38,297 nt of DNA from positions 1 to 38,297 of the forward strand of contig CAKUPH010000011.1 in NCBI GenBank assembly GCA_934675115.1. The letters run 5' to 3'. Position numbers and translations under genes: made by a program. The notes beneath the pieces were generated by a model that searched no databases, was not told the DNA's origin, and worked only from the letters and a program-made list of their open reading frames with translations. Positions 7,417 through 16,138 of the stretch are shown in pieces (within the stretch, counting starts at the first letter, position 1; every line of letters starts with the position of its first letter). Source of the stretch: an uncultured Oscillospiraceae bacterium (GTDB lineage Bacteria; Bacillota; Clostridia; Oscillospirales; Oscillospiraceae).

Positions 7417-8295
7417 TTACTTTAGTCTGGGATCCAGCGCATCCCGCAGGGCATCGCCGAAAACATTGATAGCCAGCGCCGTAAGGGCGATGGTGGCGCC
7501 GGGGATGGATACGATGTACGGATACTTGGTGTAATCCTTCAGGCCCTCGGCAAGGATGGAGCCCCACTCGGGCGTGGGCGGCTGGGCGCCCAGCCCCAGA
7601 AAGCCCAAGGTGGCACACAGCAGGATGTTGCCGGAGATGGTGCTGGTGGCCTGAATGAGCACCTGACTGGCCACATTGGGGATAACATACTTGAAGATGG
7701 CCCGCTTGTGGCTGGCGCCCAGTGCTTTTGCGGCCTCCATATACTCCATGCTGGTCACATTCAGGGCGGCGGAACGCAGGGTGCGGGCAAAGCCGGGAAT
7801 GCCGCCGAAGGCCAGAGCGAAAATGGTGGTGCGCAGGCCGACGCCCAGACCGGCGATAATGGCCAGCGTCACCAGCAAGGCGGGGACGGCCATCCAGATA
7901 TCCAGAACGCGAGTGATGATATTGTCCACCCTGCCGCCCATATAGGCGGCAGTCGTGCCGATGATGGTGCCCAAGGTGGCGGAGATGGCGGTGGCAGACA
8001 CGCCGATGAGCAACGAGGTCCGCGCGCCGTAAATAATGCGGGCAAAGATATCCCTGCCGTACTTGTCGGTGCCGAACCAGTGCTTTGCGCTGGGCCACTG
8101 GAAGCGATCCGCCGTCAGATCAGTGGCCATGCTGTACGGGATCAGCTGATTGGCGAAGATCACCAGAAAAATCAGCAAGAGCAGAATCAGCATGGCGACC
8201 ACCGCCTTCTTGTTGCGGATCAGCCGCCGCCAGGTGTCCCACCCCTGACTGTTGCGCTTGCGCTTTTGCTTTTTCACTGTCTCAGCTGCGCTCAC
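7417..8295 (-). CDS. ABC transporter permease, DppC-like (importer 1)
   Basis: Integral membrane subunit, 292 residues. I chose a GTG start at 8295 because it overlaps the stop of the preceding permease as GTGA, and the encoded N-terminus (basic tail, first membrane helix VAMLILLLLIFLVIFANQLI) fits DppC proteins. The much longer frame upstream is a shadow of DppB. The DppC N-terminal signature HWFGTDKYGRDIFARIIYGAR and the EAA loop EAAKALGASHKRAIFKYVIP, which contacts the ATPases, are both visible. Five to six membrane segments. Confidence 0.9.
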   Translation of the reverse strand: MSAAETVKKQKRKRNSQGWDTWRRLIRNKKAVVAMLILLLLIFLVIFANQLIPYSMATDLTADRFQWPSAKHWFGTDKYGRDIFARIIYGARTSLLIGVSATAISATLGTIIGTTAAYMGGRVDNIITRVLDIWMAVPALLVTLAIIAGLGVGLRTTIFALAFGGIPGFARTLRSAALNVTSMEYMEAAKALGASHKRAIFKYVIPNVASQVLIQATSTISGNILLCATLGFLGLGAQPPTPEWGSILAEGLKDYTKYPYIVSIPGATIALTALAINVFGDALRDALDPRLK

Positions 8296-9359
8296 AGTCT
8301 CGTCTCCTCTCTCTCGGTGTTGAACAGATCGGTGTAGCCCTCTGGCAGAACGGGGTCCGCCATGGCGGCGATCTCCTCTGGGGTGCGCTCCATGCTCTCG
8401 CGGACCTTGGCCCAGTTCTTCAGCTTCTTGCCGCCGTTCATCAGGGCCCGGATGCGGGGGTTCAGCACGGCGTACATCAGATCCACGATCACCATAATGA
8501 TCATGAACAGCGTGCCTATGGTGATGAGGGAGGCCAGGATCTGGGGCATATCCCGGCGCTGGATGGCGGTGATCCCCATCATGCCGACGCCGGAGATGGA
8601 GAACACGTTTTCCGACACGATGGCGCCGCCCAGCAGGCCGGCGAAGCTCATGCCGGTGATGGTGACCACCGTCATCATGGAGTTGCGGAACGCGTGCTTC
8701 CAGATGACCGCGGACTCCTTGCAGCCCTTGGCCCGGGCAGTGCGGATATAGTCCTGACGGATGGTGTCCAGCATGGCGGTGCGGGTATAGCGAAGGTAGC
8801 CCGCGCCATAGCCCAGCGTCAGGGGGATGGTGGGCAGGACAAAGCACCTCCACGAGTCAGAGCCAAAGGCCGGGAACCAGCCCAGCTTGGCGGAAAATTG
8901 CAGCAGGAGCAGCAGTGCCAGCCAGAAGGCCGGCATGGCCGCCAAGGCCATCGCCAGCACCGACAGGGTGTAGTCCGCCACGGAATACTGCTTTACCGCG
9001 CACAGCACCCCCAGCGGCACTCCCACGATGATGGCGCTGACGAGACCCAGAATCGCCAGCCTCAGTGTGTTGGGAAAGCGGACCATCAGTTCGGAAAAGA
9101 CTTCCTTATTGGTGAAGTAGGACTTGCCCAAATCACCCCGGAACAGGCCCAGCACCCACTTGACGTACTGCACAGGCACCGGCTGATCCACGCCCAGCTC
9201 ATGGTTGATCTGATCCACCGCCTCCTGCGGCGCGTCCGCGCCCAGCTTTATGCGGCCGGGGTCGGACGGCGTCAGGTTGACCAGCACGAACACCATGAAT
9301 GTCACCAGCAGCATGGTGGGGATGATCAGCAGGAGACGCTTGATCGCGTATTTTAACAT
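8292..9359 (-). CDS. ABC transporter permease, DppB-like (importer 1)
   Basis: Integral membrane subunit, 355 residues, slightly longer than most DppB because of a C-terminal tail of about 35 residues after the last helix. It begins MLKYAIKRLLLIIPTML, the typical DppB first helix, followed by the VDQPVPVQYVKW motif of the periplasmic-type loop. The EAA loop is YIRTARAKGCKESAVIWKHAF. It follows the binding-protein gene after a 97-bp gap that contains a strong stem-loop. Confidence 0.92.
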   Translation of the reverse strand: MLKYAIKRLLLIIPTMLLVTFMVFVLVNLTPSDPGRIKLGADAPQEAVDQINHELGVDQPVPVQYVKWVLGLFRGDLGKSYFTNKEVFSELMVRFPNTLRLAILGLVSAIIVGVPLGVLCAVKQYSVADYTLSVLAMALAAMPAFWLALLLLLQFSAKLGWFPAFGSDSWRCFVLPTIPLTLGYGAGYLRYTRTAMLDTIRQDYIRTARAKGCKESAVIWKHAFRNSMMTVVTITGMSFAGLLGGAIVSENVFSISGVGMMGITAIQRRDMPQILASLITIGTLFMIIMVIVDLMYAVLNPRIRALMNGGKKLKNWAKVRESMERTPEEIAAMADPVLPEGYTDLFNTEREETRL

Positions 9360-9401
9360 CGGTGATACCCCTTTCTCTCGGGATCATGGAGGAAGAACTG
9401 T

Positions 9402-9436
9402 CTTAGGGAGCCTATCCTTCTGATAGGCTCCCTAAG
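9402..9436. promoter_or_regulatory. Intercistronic stem-loop between binding-protein and permease genes
   Basis: Perfect 15-bp stem, CTTAGGGAGCCTATC (9402-9416) and its complement (9422-9436), with a CTTCT loop. There is no T run on the minus strand, so it is less a terminator than a 3' RNA-stabilising hairpin, which typically raises the level of the binding protein over the permeases. A similar placement occurs in importer 2 at 24196. Confidence 0.75.
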
Positions 9437-9456
9437 AGGGATGGAGGGCCGCCGGC

Positions 9457-11073
9457 TCAGTCCTGCCCGGCCAGAAGCTCGGCCAGTTCGGACTGGGTGA
9501 TCCAGTAAGAATAATTCACATGGGCCCAGCCGAACATGGGCTCGGGCACCATGGAGCTCTGGAGGGTGGCGGGGTAGATCGTATAGCCGCCCACCTGATA
9601 GCAGGGGATGTAGAAGGCCTCGGTCTGAGCCCAGTGATCCAGCTCCTGCATGGCCTTGGCCTGCTCGTCCATGTCGGCGATGCCGTAGAGGGACATGACC
9701 TTCTCGTCCAGCTCATCGCTGGAGTAGCACCAGGAGTTGTAGTAGCCGTCGCTGCGGAACATGGCGTAGATGGAGGAGAGGGGATCGGGGTAGGAGGCGC
9801 AATACTCCATGCAGGCCATGTCGTAATCGCGGCGGGCAAAAAGATCGGTCGCGCCGGCCAGATCGGTCCCTTCCATAGTCACGTTGATGCCCACCTGACG
9901 CATGTAGTTCTCAATGGTGGTGGCCCATGCGGTGGGGATGGGGTAGGCGGAGCAGTAGCCAAACTGCACGGGCGCTCCGTCGTAGCCGCACTCGGCCAGC
10001 AACTCCTTGGCCTTGTCAGGGTTGTAGCTGTACGGATAGACCCAGTCGGCGTCATAGGCGCCGTTGCCGGGGGCGAAGATGGAGTCCACCACCCGGTACA
10101 TACCATCGGTGGCGATCTCACACAGGACCTCGCGGTCGATGCAGTAGGCCACGGCCTGACGGAAGGTGGCGTTGCTCACCCAGGAGTCGGTGCGGCTGAC
10201 GTTGAACACCAGGCTGTCGGTGGTGCCGGTGGTATAGGGAGTGGCGCGGTACTTGGTCTCGTCGGTGTACTCGTTCACCACATCCATATTGTCGGGATAG
10301 AACACATCCACGTCGCCGTTGTCAAAGGCGGCCCGGGCGGCGTTGCCGTCCACGATCATCAGGTAGGTCAGGGTCTTGATCTCGGGAGCGCCGCGCCAGC
10401 CCTCGTCAAAGGAGGTGAGGACGATCTTGTCGGTGTCCCAGGACTCCAGTTTGTAGGCGCCGGTGCCCACGATGGTCTCGGGGGCGTTGTCGCCGTACTG
10501 CTCAATCAGGTCCTTGTTCACCACGGACATGGATGCGGTGGAGAACAGGGCCGGCAGGCGGGGCATGGGGTAGGCGCAGGTGACGGAGAAGGTGGTGTCG
10601 TCCACCTTGGCCACCTCGGTGATGGCGGAGATGCGGGCGGCGGTAACAGAGGAGGAGCGCATCCGTTCCACGGAGAAAACGCAGTCATCCACGTCAAGAA
10701 TGTCGCCGTTCTGCCACTTCACGTTCTCGCGGACCTTGAACTCATAGTAGGTGGCGGACTCGTTCACGGTGTAGCTCTCCACCAGACAGGGCTTCAGATT
10801 GTTGTAGTCGCCGTCCACAGGCTCGAAGAAGCAGTCGTAAATATTATAAAGGATGCCAAGGTCGATCGCGTAGGTACAGAGGGTGGGGTCCATGGTGGTC
10901 ACCTCGGACCAGATGCGGGAGTTCATGTCGGTGCGGACGATCTCTTCCACCGGAGGCTGGGAGTCGTTGGCGCCGGCGGAGCCAGAGGGGCTGGGGGGGT
11001 TCTGTCCGCCGCAGCCGGCCAGCAGGCTCAGCGTCATCACGGCAGACAGTGTGAGTGCCAATGCTTTTTTCAT
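9457..11073 (-). CDS. Dpp/Opp-type solute-binding lipoprotein (importer 1)
   Basis: Extracytoplasmic substrate-binding protein of family 5 (SBP_bac_5), 538 residues. It has a lipoprotein signal: MKKALALTLSAVMTLSLLAG then Cys, with lipobox LLAGC. It should therefore be anchored to the outer face of the membrane. I chose ATG 11073, which has GAGGAGG nine bases upstream. The ten codons before it carry no signal-peptide features. A low-complexity Ser/Pro/Gly linker follows the Cys. Family motifs include the WQNGDILDVDDCVFSVER and VGTGAYKLESWD regions. It heads the minus operon. Family 5 proteins bind peptides but also opines, nickel chelates, glycosides and other small molecules, so the ligand is open. 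Confidence 0.93.
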   Translation of the reverse strand: MKKALALTLSAVMTLSLLAGCGGQNPPSPSGSAGANDSQPPVEEIVRTDMNSRIWSEVTTMDPTLCTYAIDLGILYNIYDCFFEPVDGDYNNLKPCLVESYTVNESATYYEFKVRENVKWQNGDILDVDDCVFSVERMRSSSVTAARISAITEVAKVDDTTFSVTCAYPMPRLPALFSTASMSVVNKDLIEQYGDNAPETIVGTGAYKLESWDTDKIVLTSFDEGWRGAPEIKTLTYLMIVDGNAARAAFDNGDVDVFYPDNMDVVNEYTDETKYRATPYTTGTTDSLVFNVSRTDSWVSNATFRQAVAYCIDREVLCEIATDGMYRVVDSIFAPGNGAYDADWVYPYSYNPDKAKELLAECGYDGAPVQFGYCSAYPIPTAWATTIENYMRQVGINVTMEGTDLAGATDLFARRDYDMACMEYCASYPDPLSSIYAMFRSDGYYNSWCYSSDELDEKVMSLYGIADMDEQAKAMQELDHWAQTEAFYIPCYQVGGYTIYPATLQSSMVPEPMFGWAHVNYSYWITQSELAELLAGQD

Positions 11074-11143
11074 GATATATCCTCCTCGTTTTCGATTGTG
11101 CACCCCGCCTGAGCGCTCTTGTGCTCAGGTGCTTCTAAAATTG

Positions 11144-11197
11144 CCTGAAATTTTTCAAGGCCAGTTGTCAAAACAATTTTTTGCAATGTTCTGAAAT
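11144..11197 (-). promoter_or_regulatory. Promoter/operator region of the importer 1 operon with two ATTTCAG boxes
   Basis: On the minus strand ATTTCAGAACA (11197-11187) is followed 46 bases later by ATTTCAGG, with TTGACA (11171-11166) between them. The same pair of boxes with 45-46 bp period flanks TTGACA at 16069 and 37685. A clear -10 box is not visible here, so the exact start is uncertain. A leader stem-loop (CCTGAGC/GCTCAGG, 11108-11129) lies between this region and the ATG. Confidence 0.5.
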
Positions 11198-11212
11198 TCA
11201 TCATTTTCCCTC

Positions 11213-11242
11213 TTGACCTCGGGTGCAGGAACATTATATACT
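11213..11242 (+). promoter_or_regulatory. Sigma-A promoter of the HSL-type hydrolase
   Basis: TTGACC (11213-11218), an 18-bp spacer and TATACT (11237-11242). Transcription would start near 11249, giving an AT-rich leader of about 100 bases before the ATG at 11352. Confidence 0.55.
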
Positions 11243-11351
11243 AAATCAAGCGGGGATGTCAACAGTGATTTCGGTTGTTTTTACTGTTTTATTTTCGATC
11301 TTCATTTTTATAATTTTCCAATCTTCATTTTTGCGAAAGAGGGGCCTTTTT

Positions 11352-12221
11352 ATGAAAACAGCGGAAGATATTGTCCATTATTTTGATTCCATCCACATGA
11401 AGGAGGCCACGGCCGCCTTGCTGGACGGCTCTCGCCGCAGCCCAGACGCCACGCCCTTTCCCCCGGCGGAACTGGCGGAGCGCTATCATCTCAGCCACCG
11501 CCTGTTCGACCATCGGCCGGCCTTCCGCCTAACGCCGGAAGCTCCGGCGGTCCGGCTGCTCTACCTTCACGGCGGAGCCTACTACAACGACTTTGCCCCC
11601 GCTCACTGGAAGTACATGGACCGGCTGGCCCAAGGGCTGAACGCGGAGGTGGTGACCCCGGACTATCCTCTGACCCCTGTGTTCGGTTACCGGGATGTGT
11701 TCTCCATGATAACGCAGGTATACCGGGACTGCCTGAACGACCTGCCCGAGGGCGGGCTGCTGCTGGCCGGCGACTCCGCCGGCGGCGGGCTGGCTCTGGC
11801 TCTGACCCAATGGGCCATAAAAGAGCGGCTGCCCCGCCCCCGGCGGCTGGCTCTGCTCTCCCCGTGGCTGGACATCACCATGTCCGACCCGGCCATCTCC
11901 GAGCTGGACAAGGTGGATCCCTTTCTGGAGCCAGTCAGCGGCCGGCGCATCGCCCGGTGGTACGCGCGGGGAGATGATCCGCGGTTCTACCAGATCAGCC
12001 CGCTGTTCGGCCCCATGGAGGGTCTGCCCCCGGTGCTCACCCTCACGGGCACCCGCGACATCCTCAACGCCGACGCACGGCGCTTCCACGCCGCCGCCCT
12101 GTCCGCCGGGACAGACAGCCGTCTGCTGGAGGCGGAGGGCATGTTCCACACGTGGATGCTCTTCGGCATTCAGGAGGCGGTAGAGCCCACCAGAGCGATT
12201 ATCCGCTTTTTTCAGGCGTGA
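11352..12221 (+). CDS. Alpha/beta hydrolase of the hormone-sensitive-lipase type (esterase/lactonase-like)
   Basis: Predicted carboxylester hydrolase, 289 residues, cytoplasmic. I chose ATG 11352, with AGAGGGG seven bases upstream. A start at 11223 would lie before the promoter -10 box and add an odd hydrophobic stretch made from the AT-rich leader. HSL-family marks are the oxyanion box HGGAYYN, the nucleophile Ser in GDSAGGG, the acid in GTRDILNAD and the His in EGMFHTW. It stands alone between the importer 1 operon (divergent) and the MATE gene (convergent), sharing a bidirectional terminator with the latter. It may cleave an ester or acyl group from the imported compound. That link is inferred from neighbourhood only. 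Confidence 0.85.
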   Translation: MKTAEDIVHYFDSIHMKEATAALLDGSRRSPDATPFPPAELAERYHLSHRLFDHRPAFRLTPEAPAVRLLYLHGGAYYNDFAPAHWKYMDRLAQGLNAEVVTPDYPLTPVFGYRDVFSMITQVYRDCLNDLPEGGLLLAGDSAGGGLALALTQWAIKERLPRPRRLALLSPWLDITMSDPAISELDKVDPFLEPVSGRRIARWYARGDDPRFYQISPLFGPMEGLPPVLTLTGTRDILNADARRFHAAALSAGTDSRLLEAEGMFHTWMLFGIQEAVEPTRAIIRFFQA

Positions 12222-12326
12222 CGGTGACACATGCGGAAGGCTCCGCCGTTCTTCCTCCCGCTTCACACGCTTGCCGCGAAATAAAACGCCGGCGGCAGTT
12301 CGCACAGGCAAATCGCCTGAACCGGC

Positions 12327-12378
12327 AAAAAGCGGCGCCTTCAGAGGGGAAACTCCCTTCTGAAGGCGCCGCTTTTTT
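12327..12378. terminator. Bidirectional terminator between hydrolase and MATE genes
   Basis: AAAAAGCGGCGCCTTCAGA (12327-12345) pairs with its complement (12359-12377), with further pairing of GGGA/TCCC around an AAC loop. A and T runs flank both sides. A closely related sequence forms the terminator at 19847-19897. Confidence 0.88.
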
Positions 12379-12395
12379 ATTTGCCCCTTTTGCGC

Positions 12396-13805
12396 CTATT
12401 CCGCGTCAGACTCGTTTCTGTCTTCCTTGTCGTTTCTCAGCAAATTTAGGTTCTTCCAATGACCGGAGAGGTAGTACAGGCCGTTCATGGTAATGCTGGC
12501 GCACCACGCCACGGGGTAGGCGATGAACATGTTGTCCCGCCCTAAATGGGCCGCCATCCACCATGCCAGCGGAACTCGGATGACCCACAGGGCAATAATG
12601 CCGGACATGGTGGTGAACAGAGCCGCTCCCGCTCCGTTCAGAGCGCCGCCAATGGTATAGGAGATGCCCAGAATGAAGGTTGGGATCATGACACGATAGA
12701 GGTAGGCCATGCCGGCATCCAGCGCGGCGGGGGTCAGGCCGAACAGCGCCTCCATGATCGGTCTGCCCAAAGGGACAAAGATCAGCGCCAGCCCGATACA
12801 CACCACGCAGTTGAGCGCGGCGCCGGCCTTTATTCCCCGGCCCACCCGGTCCAGCTTGCCGGCGCCCACGTTTTGGGCGGCGTAGGTAGACATGGCGGCG
12901 GAAAAGCTGTTTAAGGCCAGAAAGGCAAACGCGTCGATCTTGCTCCCGGCGTTCACTCCGGCGATGAAATCCGCGCCGAAGCCGTTGATCAGCGTCTGAA
13001 TGAGCATCATGCCCACGGTATACTGCAGTCCGGCGATGGAGGACGGGACCCCCACTTTCAACGCCTGTCCGATGAGGAAAAAGTCTGCCCGGCCCCGGCG
13101 GGGCAGGCCGATATGGATATAGGGATAGGTCCGGTTAATGTAGCGCACGCTCAGCAGCCATGAGGCGAACTGGGCAATGATGGTGGCCAGAGCCGTGCCG
13201 AATACCCCGAGGCGGAACCCCGCCACAAAGATCACATCCAGCACCAGATTCCCGACGCAGGAGATGGTCAGATACTTCAGCGATGTGTGGCTGTCACCCA
13301 GCCCCTGAAGGATGCCGGCGTTGACGTTGTAGCCCATGCCGCCCAGCACGCCGAGGAAGATGACCTGCACATAGATCACCGCGTCCGGCAGGATATCCGG
13401 CGGAATATTGAATAGGGAGAGCAGGGGACGGGCGGCGAAATAGCCCGCGATCATCAGCGGGAAAAAAATCACCGAGATGCCCCAGTAGATGGCGTCCACC
13501 GCCCGGCGGATGCCGTCCTCGTTCTTTCGCCCGAAATACTGGGCAACGATCACCGTGCCGCCCACGCTGAGACCGGAGAACAGGGCGGTGATCATCATGA
13601 CGATCATATATCCGTTGGAGACGGCGCTCAAGGCGTTCATTCCGATAAAACGGCCCGCTACAGAGCTGTCCACCATGTTGTACACCTGCTGGAGAGCGTT
13701 GCCCGCCAGCAGCGGCGCGGAAAAGCGCAGCAGAGCCTTCATCGCCCCGCCCTGAGTCATGTCGATGCCACGAGAAGTCCGTTCAAGCTTCACGGCGTCA
13801 CCCAT
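12396..13805 (-). CDS. MATE family multidrug/toxin efflux protein
   Basis: Cation-coupled exporter of the MATE (NorM/DinF-like) family, 469 residues with about 12 membrane helices arranged as two homologous halves. The family N-terminal region LLRFSAPLLAGNALQQVYNM and VDSSVAGRFIG, followed by SVGGTVIVAQYFGRKNE, is clear. The ATG overlaps the stop of the carnitine-dehydrogenase-like gene (TAATG), so the two are co-translated. This suggests export of a toxic intermediate, or of an end product of that small operon. The C-terminus is a polar tail. Confidence 0.9.
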   Translation of the reverse strand: MGDAVKLERTSRGIDMTQGGAMKALLRFSAPLLAGNALQQVYNMVDSSVAGRFIGMNALSAVSNGYMIVMMITALFSGLSVGGTVIVAQYFGRKNEDGIRRAVDAIYWGISVIFFPLMIAGYFAARPLLSLFNIPPDILPDAVIYVQVIFLGVLGGMGYNVNAGILQGLGDSHTSLKYLTISCVGNLVLDVIFVAGFRLGVFGTALATIIAQFASWLLSVRYINRTYPYIHIGLPRRGRADFFLIGQALKVGVPSSIAGLQYTVGMMLIQTLINGFGADFIAGVNAGSKIDAFAFLALNSFSAAMSTYAAQNVGAGKLDRVGRGIKAGAALNCVVCIGLALIFVPLGRPIMEALFGLTPAALDAGMAYLYRVMIPTFILGISYTIGGALNGAGAALFTTMSGIIALWVIRVPLAWWMAAHLGRDNMFIAYPVAWCASITMNGLYYLSGHWKNLNLLRNDKEDRNESDAE

Positions 13806-14776
13806 TACAGCTTTCCGTGACAGCGCAGCAGCTGCACCAGTCCCCTGTCCCGGAATCGTTCGATCTCAGGATTACTGCGGCCGTGGACGTCGTCCCGGTC
13901 GGCCATCTCCCGGTCCATCTGCGCCTGACAGGTCTCCCAGAAGGAGCGATAGTCCGCCGGCCACTGGGTAAAGTTCGCGAAGCTCTCCATCCAGTTGCCG
14001 CCGGAGGTGCCGATCCCCCCGAACAGGGTGCCCGCCAGACCGTGCTCCCCGCCAGCCAGTTGGAGCGTCATGTTGATGCCCACCAGCCCGTAACGCATAC
14101 CGGGGCCGTAGGTGAAGGCGGTGTCAATGTCCTCCATGGTGGCCACGCCGCTCTGGATCAGGTGGGCGCTCTCCCGGAAGAGCACAGACATGAGCCGTGA
14201 GGCGATGTAGCCCGGGCACTCCTTTTTCAGCACCACCGGCTCCTTTCGGATGGAACGGTAGAAGGCTGTCAGCGCGTCCAGACAGGCGGGGTCGGTCTTT
14301 TCCCCCTTCACCAGCTCCACCAAAGGCAGCAGATACACCGGGTGATAGGGATGGGCCCCTACCAGCCGCTCCGGGTGGGCCATCCTTGCGCCGATGAGGG
14401 TGGCGGAGATGCCGGACGTGGAGCTGGCAATGAGGGCGTCTGGCCGGCAAACCGCCTCGATATCGGTCATGACGGACTGCTTCAGCTCCAGATTTTCCGG
14501 ACAGTTCTCCTGAATGAGGTCGGCATCGGCCAGTGCCGCCGTCCGGTCGCAGGTAAAGCGCAGGCGGCTCAGCCGCTCTGCCGCCTGCTCCGCCGTGAGC
14601 ACCCCTTCCCCCACAAGGAAGGCCAGATCGGCCTCGATGCGAGCCCTCGCGCGGTCCAGCGGAGCCTGCGCAATATCGTATAGCGTGACATCGGAAAAGT
14701 CGCGGCAGAGCAAATGGGTGGCCCAGCCGCTGCCGATCAGTCCCGCCCCATACAGAGCAATTCGTGTGATTTCCAT
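13805..14776 (-). CDS. L-carnitine dehydrogenase-like 3-hydroxy acid dehydrogenase
   Basis: NAD-dependent dehydrogenase, 323 residues. I chose ATG 14776, with GGAGAGGAG seven bases upstream. The longer frame extending to 15511 is a shadow of the MBL gene. Rossmann motif ALYGAGLIGSGWA (7-19), His142 in AHPYHPVYLLPLVELV, and a C-terminal GPGMRYGLVGINMTLQLAGG. The last two resemble carnitine 3-dehydrogenase (HPFNPVYLLPLVE and GPGLRW... in my memory of that family) more than the two 284-residue hydroxyacyl-CoA dehydrogenases in this window. Such enzymes oxidise free beta-hydroxy acids to beta-keto acids, the substrate class of BKACE. In operon between MBL hydrolase and MATE exporter. Confidence 0.82.
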   Translation of the reverse strand: MEITRIALYGAGLIGSGWATHLLCRDFSDVTLYDIAQAPLDRARARIEADLAFLVGEGVLTAEQAAERLSRLRFTCDRTAALADADLIQENCPENLELKQSVMTDIEAVCRPDALIASSTSGISATLIGARMAHPERLVGAHPYHPVYLLPLVELVKGEKTDPACLDALTAFYRSIRKEPVVLKKECPGYIASRLMSVLFRESAHLIQSGVATMEDIDTAFTYGPGMRYGLVGINMTLQLAGGEHGLAGTLFGGIGTSGGNWMESFANFTQWPADYRSFWETCQAQMDREMADRDDVHGRSNPEIERFRDRGLVQLLRCHGKL

Positions 14777-14805
14777 AAAAATCTCCTCTCCTTGTCTCAA
14801 AGCTG

Positions 14806-15780
14806 TTATTTTACGATCCCGGGGCATGCCTCCGTCTCTTTCCGCTCCGGGGGCAAGCCCGCGCGGTCGGCGCGGATATACTGGATGACCCCGTCCTTGG
14901 CCCGCTGGGCCAGACGGCCCCTGTCCAGCAGATACTTGACAAAGGAGCGGATGTTGCCCTTGGCTATCCGGACCCGGTATACGCTGTCTCCGGCCACCCC
15001 TGTGGCCGCCGCAACTCTGGCCGCCAATTCCTCCATGGAGAGCCAGCGATCCGCCTGAGCCGCCGTCAGCTCCACCTTCTCCAGCATCGCGTCGATGTTG
15101 GCCTGAGCCAAAGTGCGGATGTCCCCGCACACACCGTTGTGTGGAATGATGTAGCGGTCGTAGGGCAACTCGGCCGCCGCGCGCTTGCTCCACAGGTCCA
15201 GCTCGCAGCAGGCGCAGTAGGGGATGCGTACCGCGGCGAGGACCTGCTCGCTCAAGAGGACGTCCCCGAGATAGGCCACCCCGTCCGGAGTGACGAACCC
15301 CAGATGTTCCAGCGTGTGACCGGGCAGGCGCAGGACAGTGAAGCTGGCTCCCTCCACGGTGACATGGGTATCCTCCGGCCAGATGATCTCGTCCGCCCGG
15401 CAGAACATGGCCGCGTTGCGCTCCGCTGCCTTGCGGCGGCCGATGTCGGCGAACAGCGCTTCCAACGCGACGGCGTTGGAGAACGCCGCCGCGTCGAGCT
15501 GGCTCATCCACAGCCGGGCGCCGTGCTCCCGCTGGAGCAACCGGTGATTGCCCGCGTGGTCGATGTGCGTATGGCTGGTGAGAACCGCCGCGGCGGTGAG
15601 CCCTTCCCGGCGGAGCAGAGAAAGGATCTCCGGCCCGTCCGGCGCGGCCAGACCGGAGTCAATGAGCACGGCCCTGCCGTTGTCCAGCCGGAACAGGGGA
15701 ATGCGGACATGGCTCGTGACAATGCACCACGTGTCCCCCTTCACATGCTCCAGCCAAGGCTTCTCATAGGTGTGGATCAA
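14806..15780 (-). CDS. Metallo-beta-lactamase-fold hydrolase
   Basis: Cytoplasmic di-metal hydrolase, 324 residues. The metal ligands are all visible: HTHIDH motif with His70, His72, Asp74, His75, then His155 in LPGHTLEH, Asp173 in YLGDVLLS and His214 in IIPHNG. A helical C-terminal extension (about 225-310) resembles winged-helix tails seen in glyoxalase/LACTB2-like members. The start is a TTG at 15780 with GGAGG eight bases upstream. An ATG inside the spacing is out of frame and gives only seven codons. First gene of the minus operon with the carnitine-dehydrogenase-like enzyme and MATE exporter. The substrate may be a thioester or lactone. Confidence 0.85.
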   Translation of the reverse strand: MIHTYEKPWLEHVKGDTWCIVTSHVRIPLFRLDNGRAVLIDSGLAAPDGPEILSLLRREGLTAAAVLTSHTHIDHAGNHRLLQREHGARLWMSQLDAAAFSNAVALEALFADIGRRKAAERNAAMFCRADEIIWPEDTHVTVEGASFTVLRLPGHTLEHLGFVTPDGVAYLGDVLLSEQVLAAVRIPYCACCELDLWSKRAAAELPYDRYIIPHNGVCGDIRTLAQANIDAMLEKVELTAAQADRWLSMEELAARVAAATGVAGDSVYRVRIAKGNIRSFVKYLLDRGRLAQRAKDGVIQYIRADRAGLPPERKETEACPGIVK

Positions 15781-16027
15781 AACTCATTCCTCCAGAATGG
15801 CCACTGGCCCTGTCCGATGACGCTCTGCCGTCGACGCGGAGAAGCCCCTGCGCCGCCGGAGATAAAAAGGATCTCTGTGCGCCCCGTCGTTTTCGAGGGG
15901 GCGGCGCGGCGGAGCGCCCGGACGCGGCTCGGGATGGCCGTTGAGCGCGGCACAGAATACGGAACGCACGCGGCCGCAAAAATGAATACCAGAAAACAAT
16001 CAAATTTGCACTTAAGAATCCAGGGAT

Positions 16028-16056
16028 ATATTATCATAACAAAATCAATAATTCAA
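16028..16056 (-). promoter_or_regulatory. Promoter of the MBL/dehydrogenase/MATE operon
   Basis: Minus strand TTGAAT (16056-16051), 17-bp spacer, TAATAT (16033-16028). It lies in the 358-bp divergent gap 15781-16138, back to back with the CoA-transferase promoter. An ATTTTCAG box lies just upstream of both -35 boxes. The leader from about 16021 to 15781 is GC-rich and shows no convincing gene. Confidence 0.55.
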
Positions 16057-16068
16057 TACATAAAAATG

Positions 16069-16124
16069 ATTTTCAGAAAAACTTGACAAGGTTCAAAAAC
16101 TGCGATAATCTAAATTTCAGAAAA
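16069..16124 (+). promoter_or_regulatory. Promoter with two ATTT(T)CAGAAAA operator boxes (CoA-transferase operon)
   Basis: ATTTTCAGAAAA (16069-16080), TTGACA (16083-16088), 17-bp spacer, TAATCT (16106-16111; GATAAT with a 15-bp spacer overlaps it), then ATTTCAGAAAA (16114-16124) on the expected start site. The two boxes are 45 bp apart. The identical layout recurs at 37685-37740. A box over +1 suggests repression, a box upstream of -35 activation; the mechanism is open. Confidence 0.65.
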
Positions 16125-16138
16125 AAGGAGCTGATAAT

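Noticed and set aside
9520..11112. 530-codon plus-strand frame opposite the importer 1 binding protein, and similar long frames at 16073-17617 (minus) and 22566-24071 (minus)
   Set aside because: All mirror well-supported genes codon for codon and show low-complexity Val/Gly/His or Leu/Gly-rich products without domains.
11223..11351. N-terminal extension of the HSL-type hydrolase with a membrane-like segment
   Set aside because: It covers the promoter -10 box and an AT-rich leader. ATG 11352 has a ribosome site and the expected family N-terminus.
15781..16037. Small minus-strand frames (79-86 codons) in the divergent gap before the CoA-transferase gene
   Set aside because: No ribosome sites, no recognisable domain, and the frames run across the predicted promoter.
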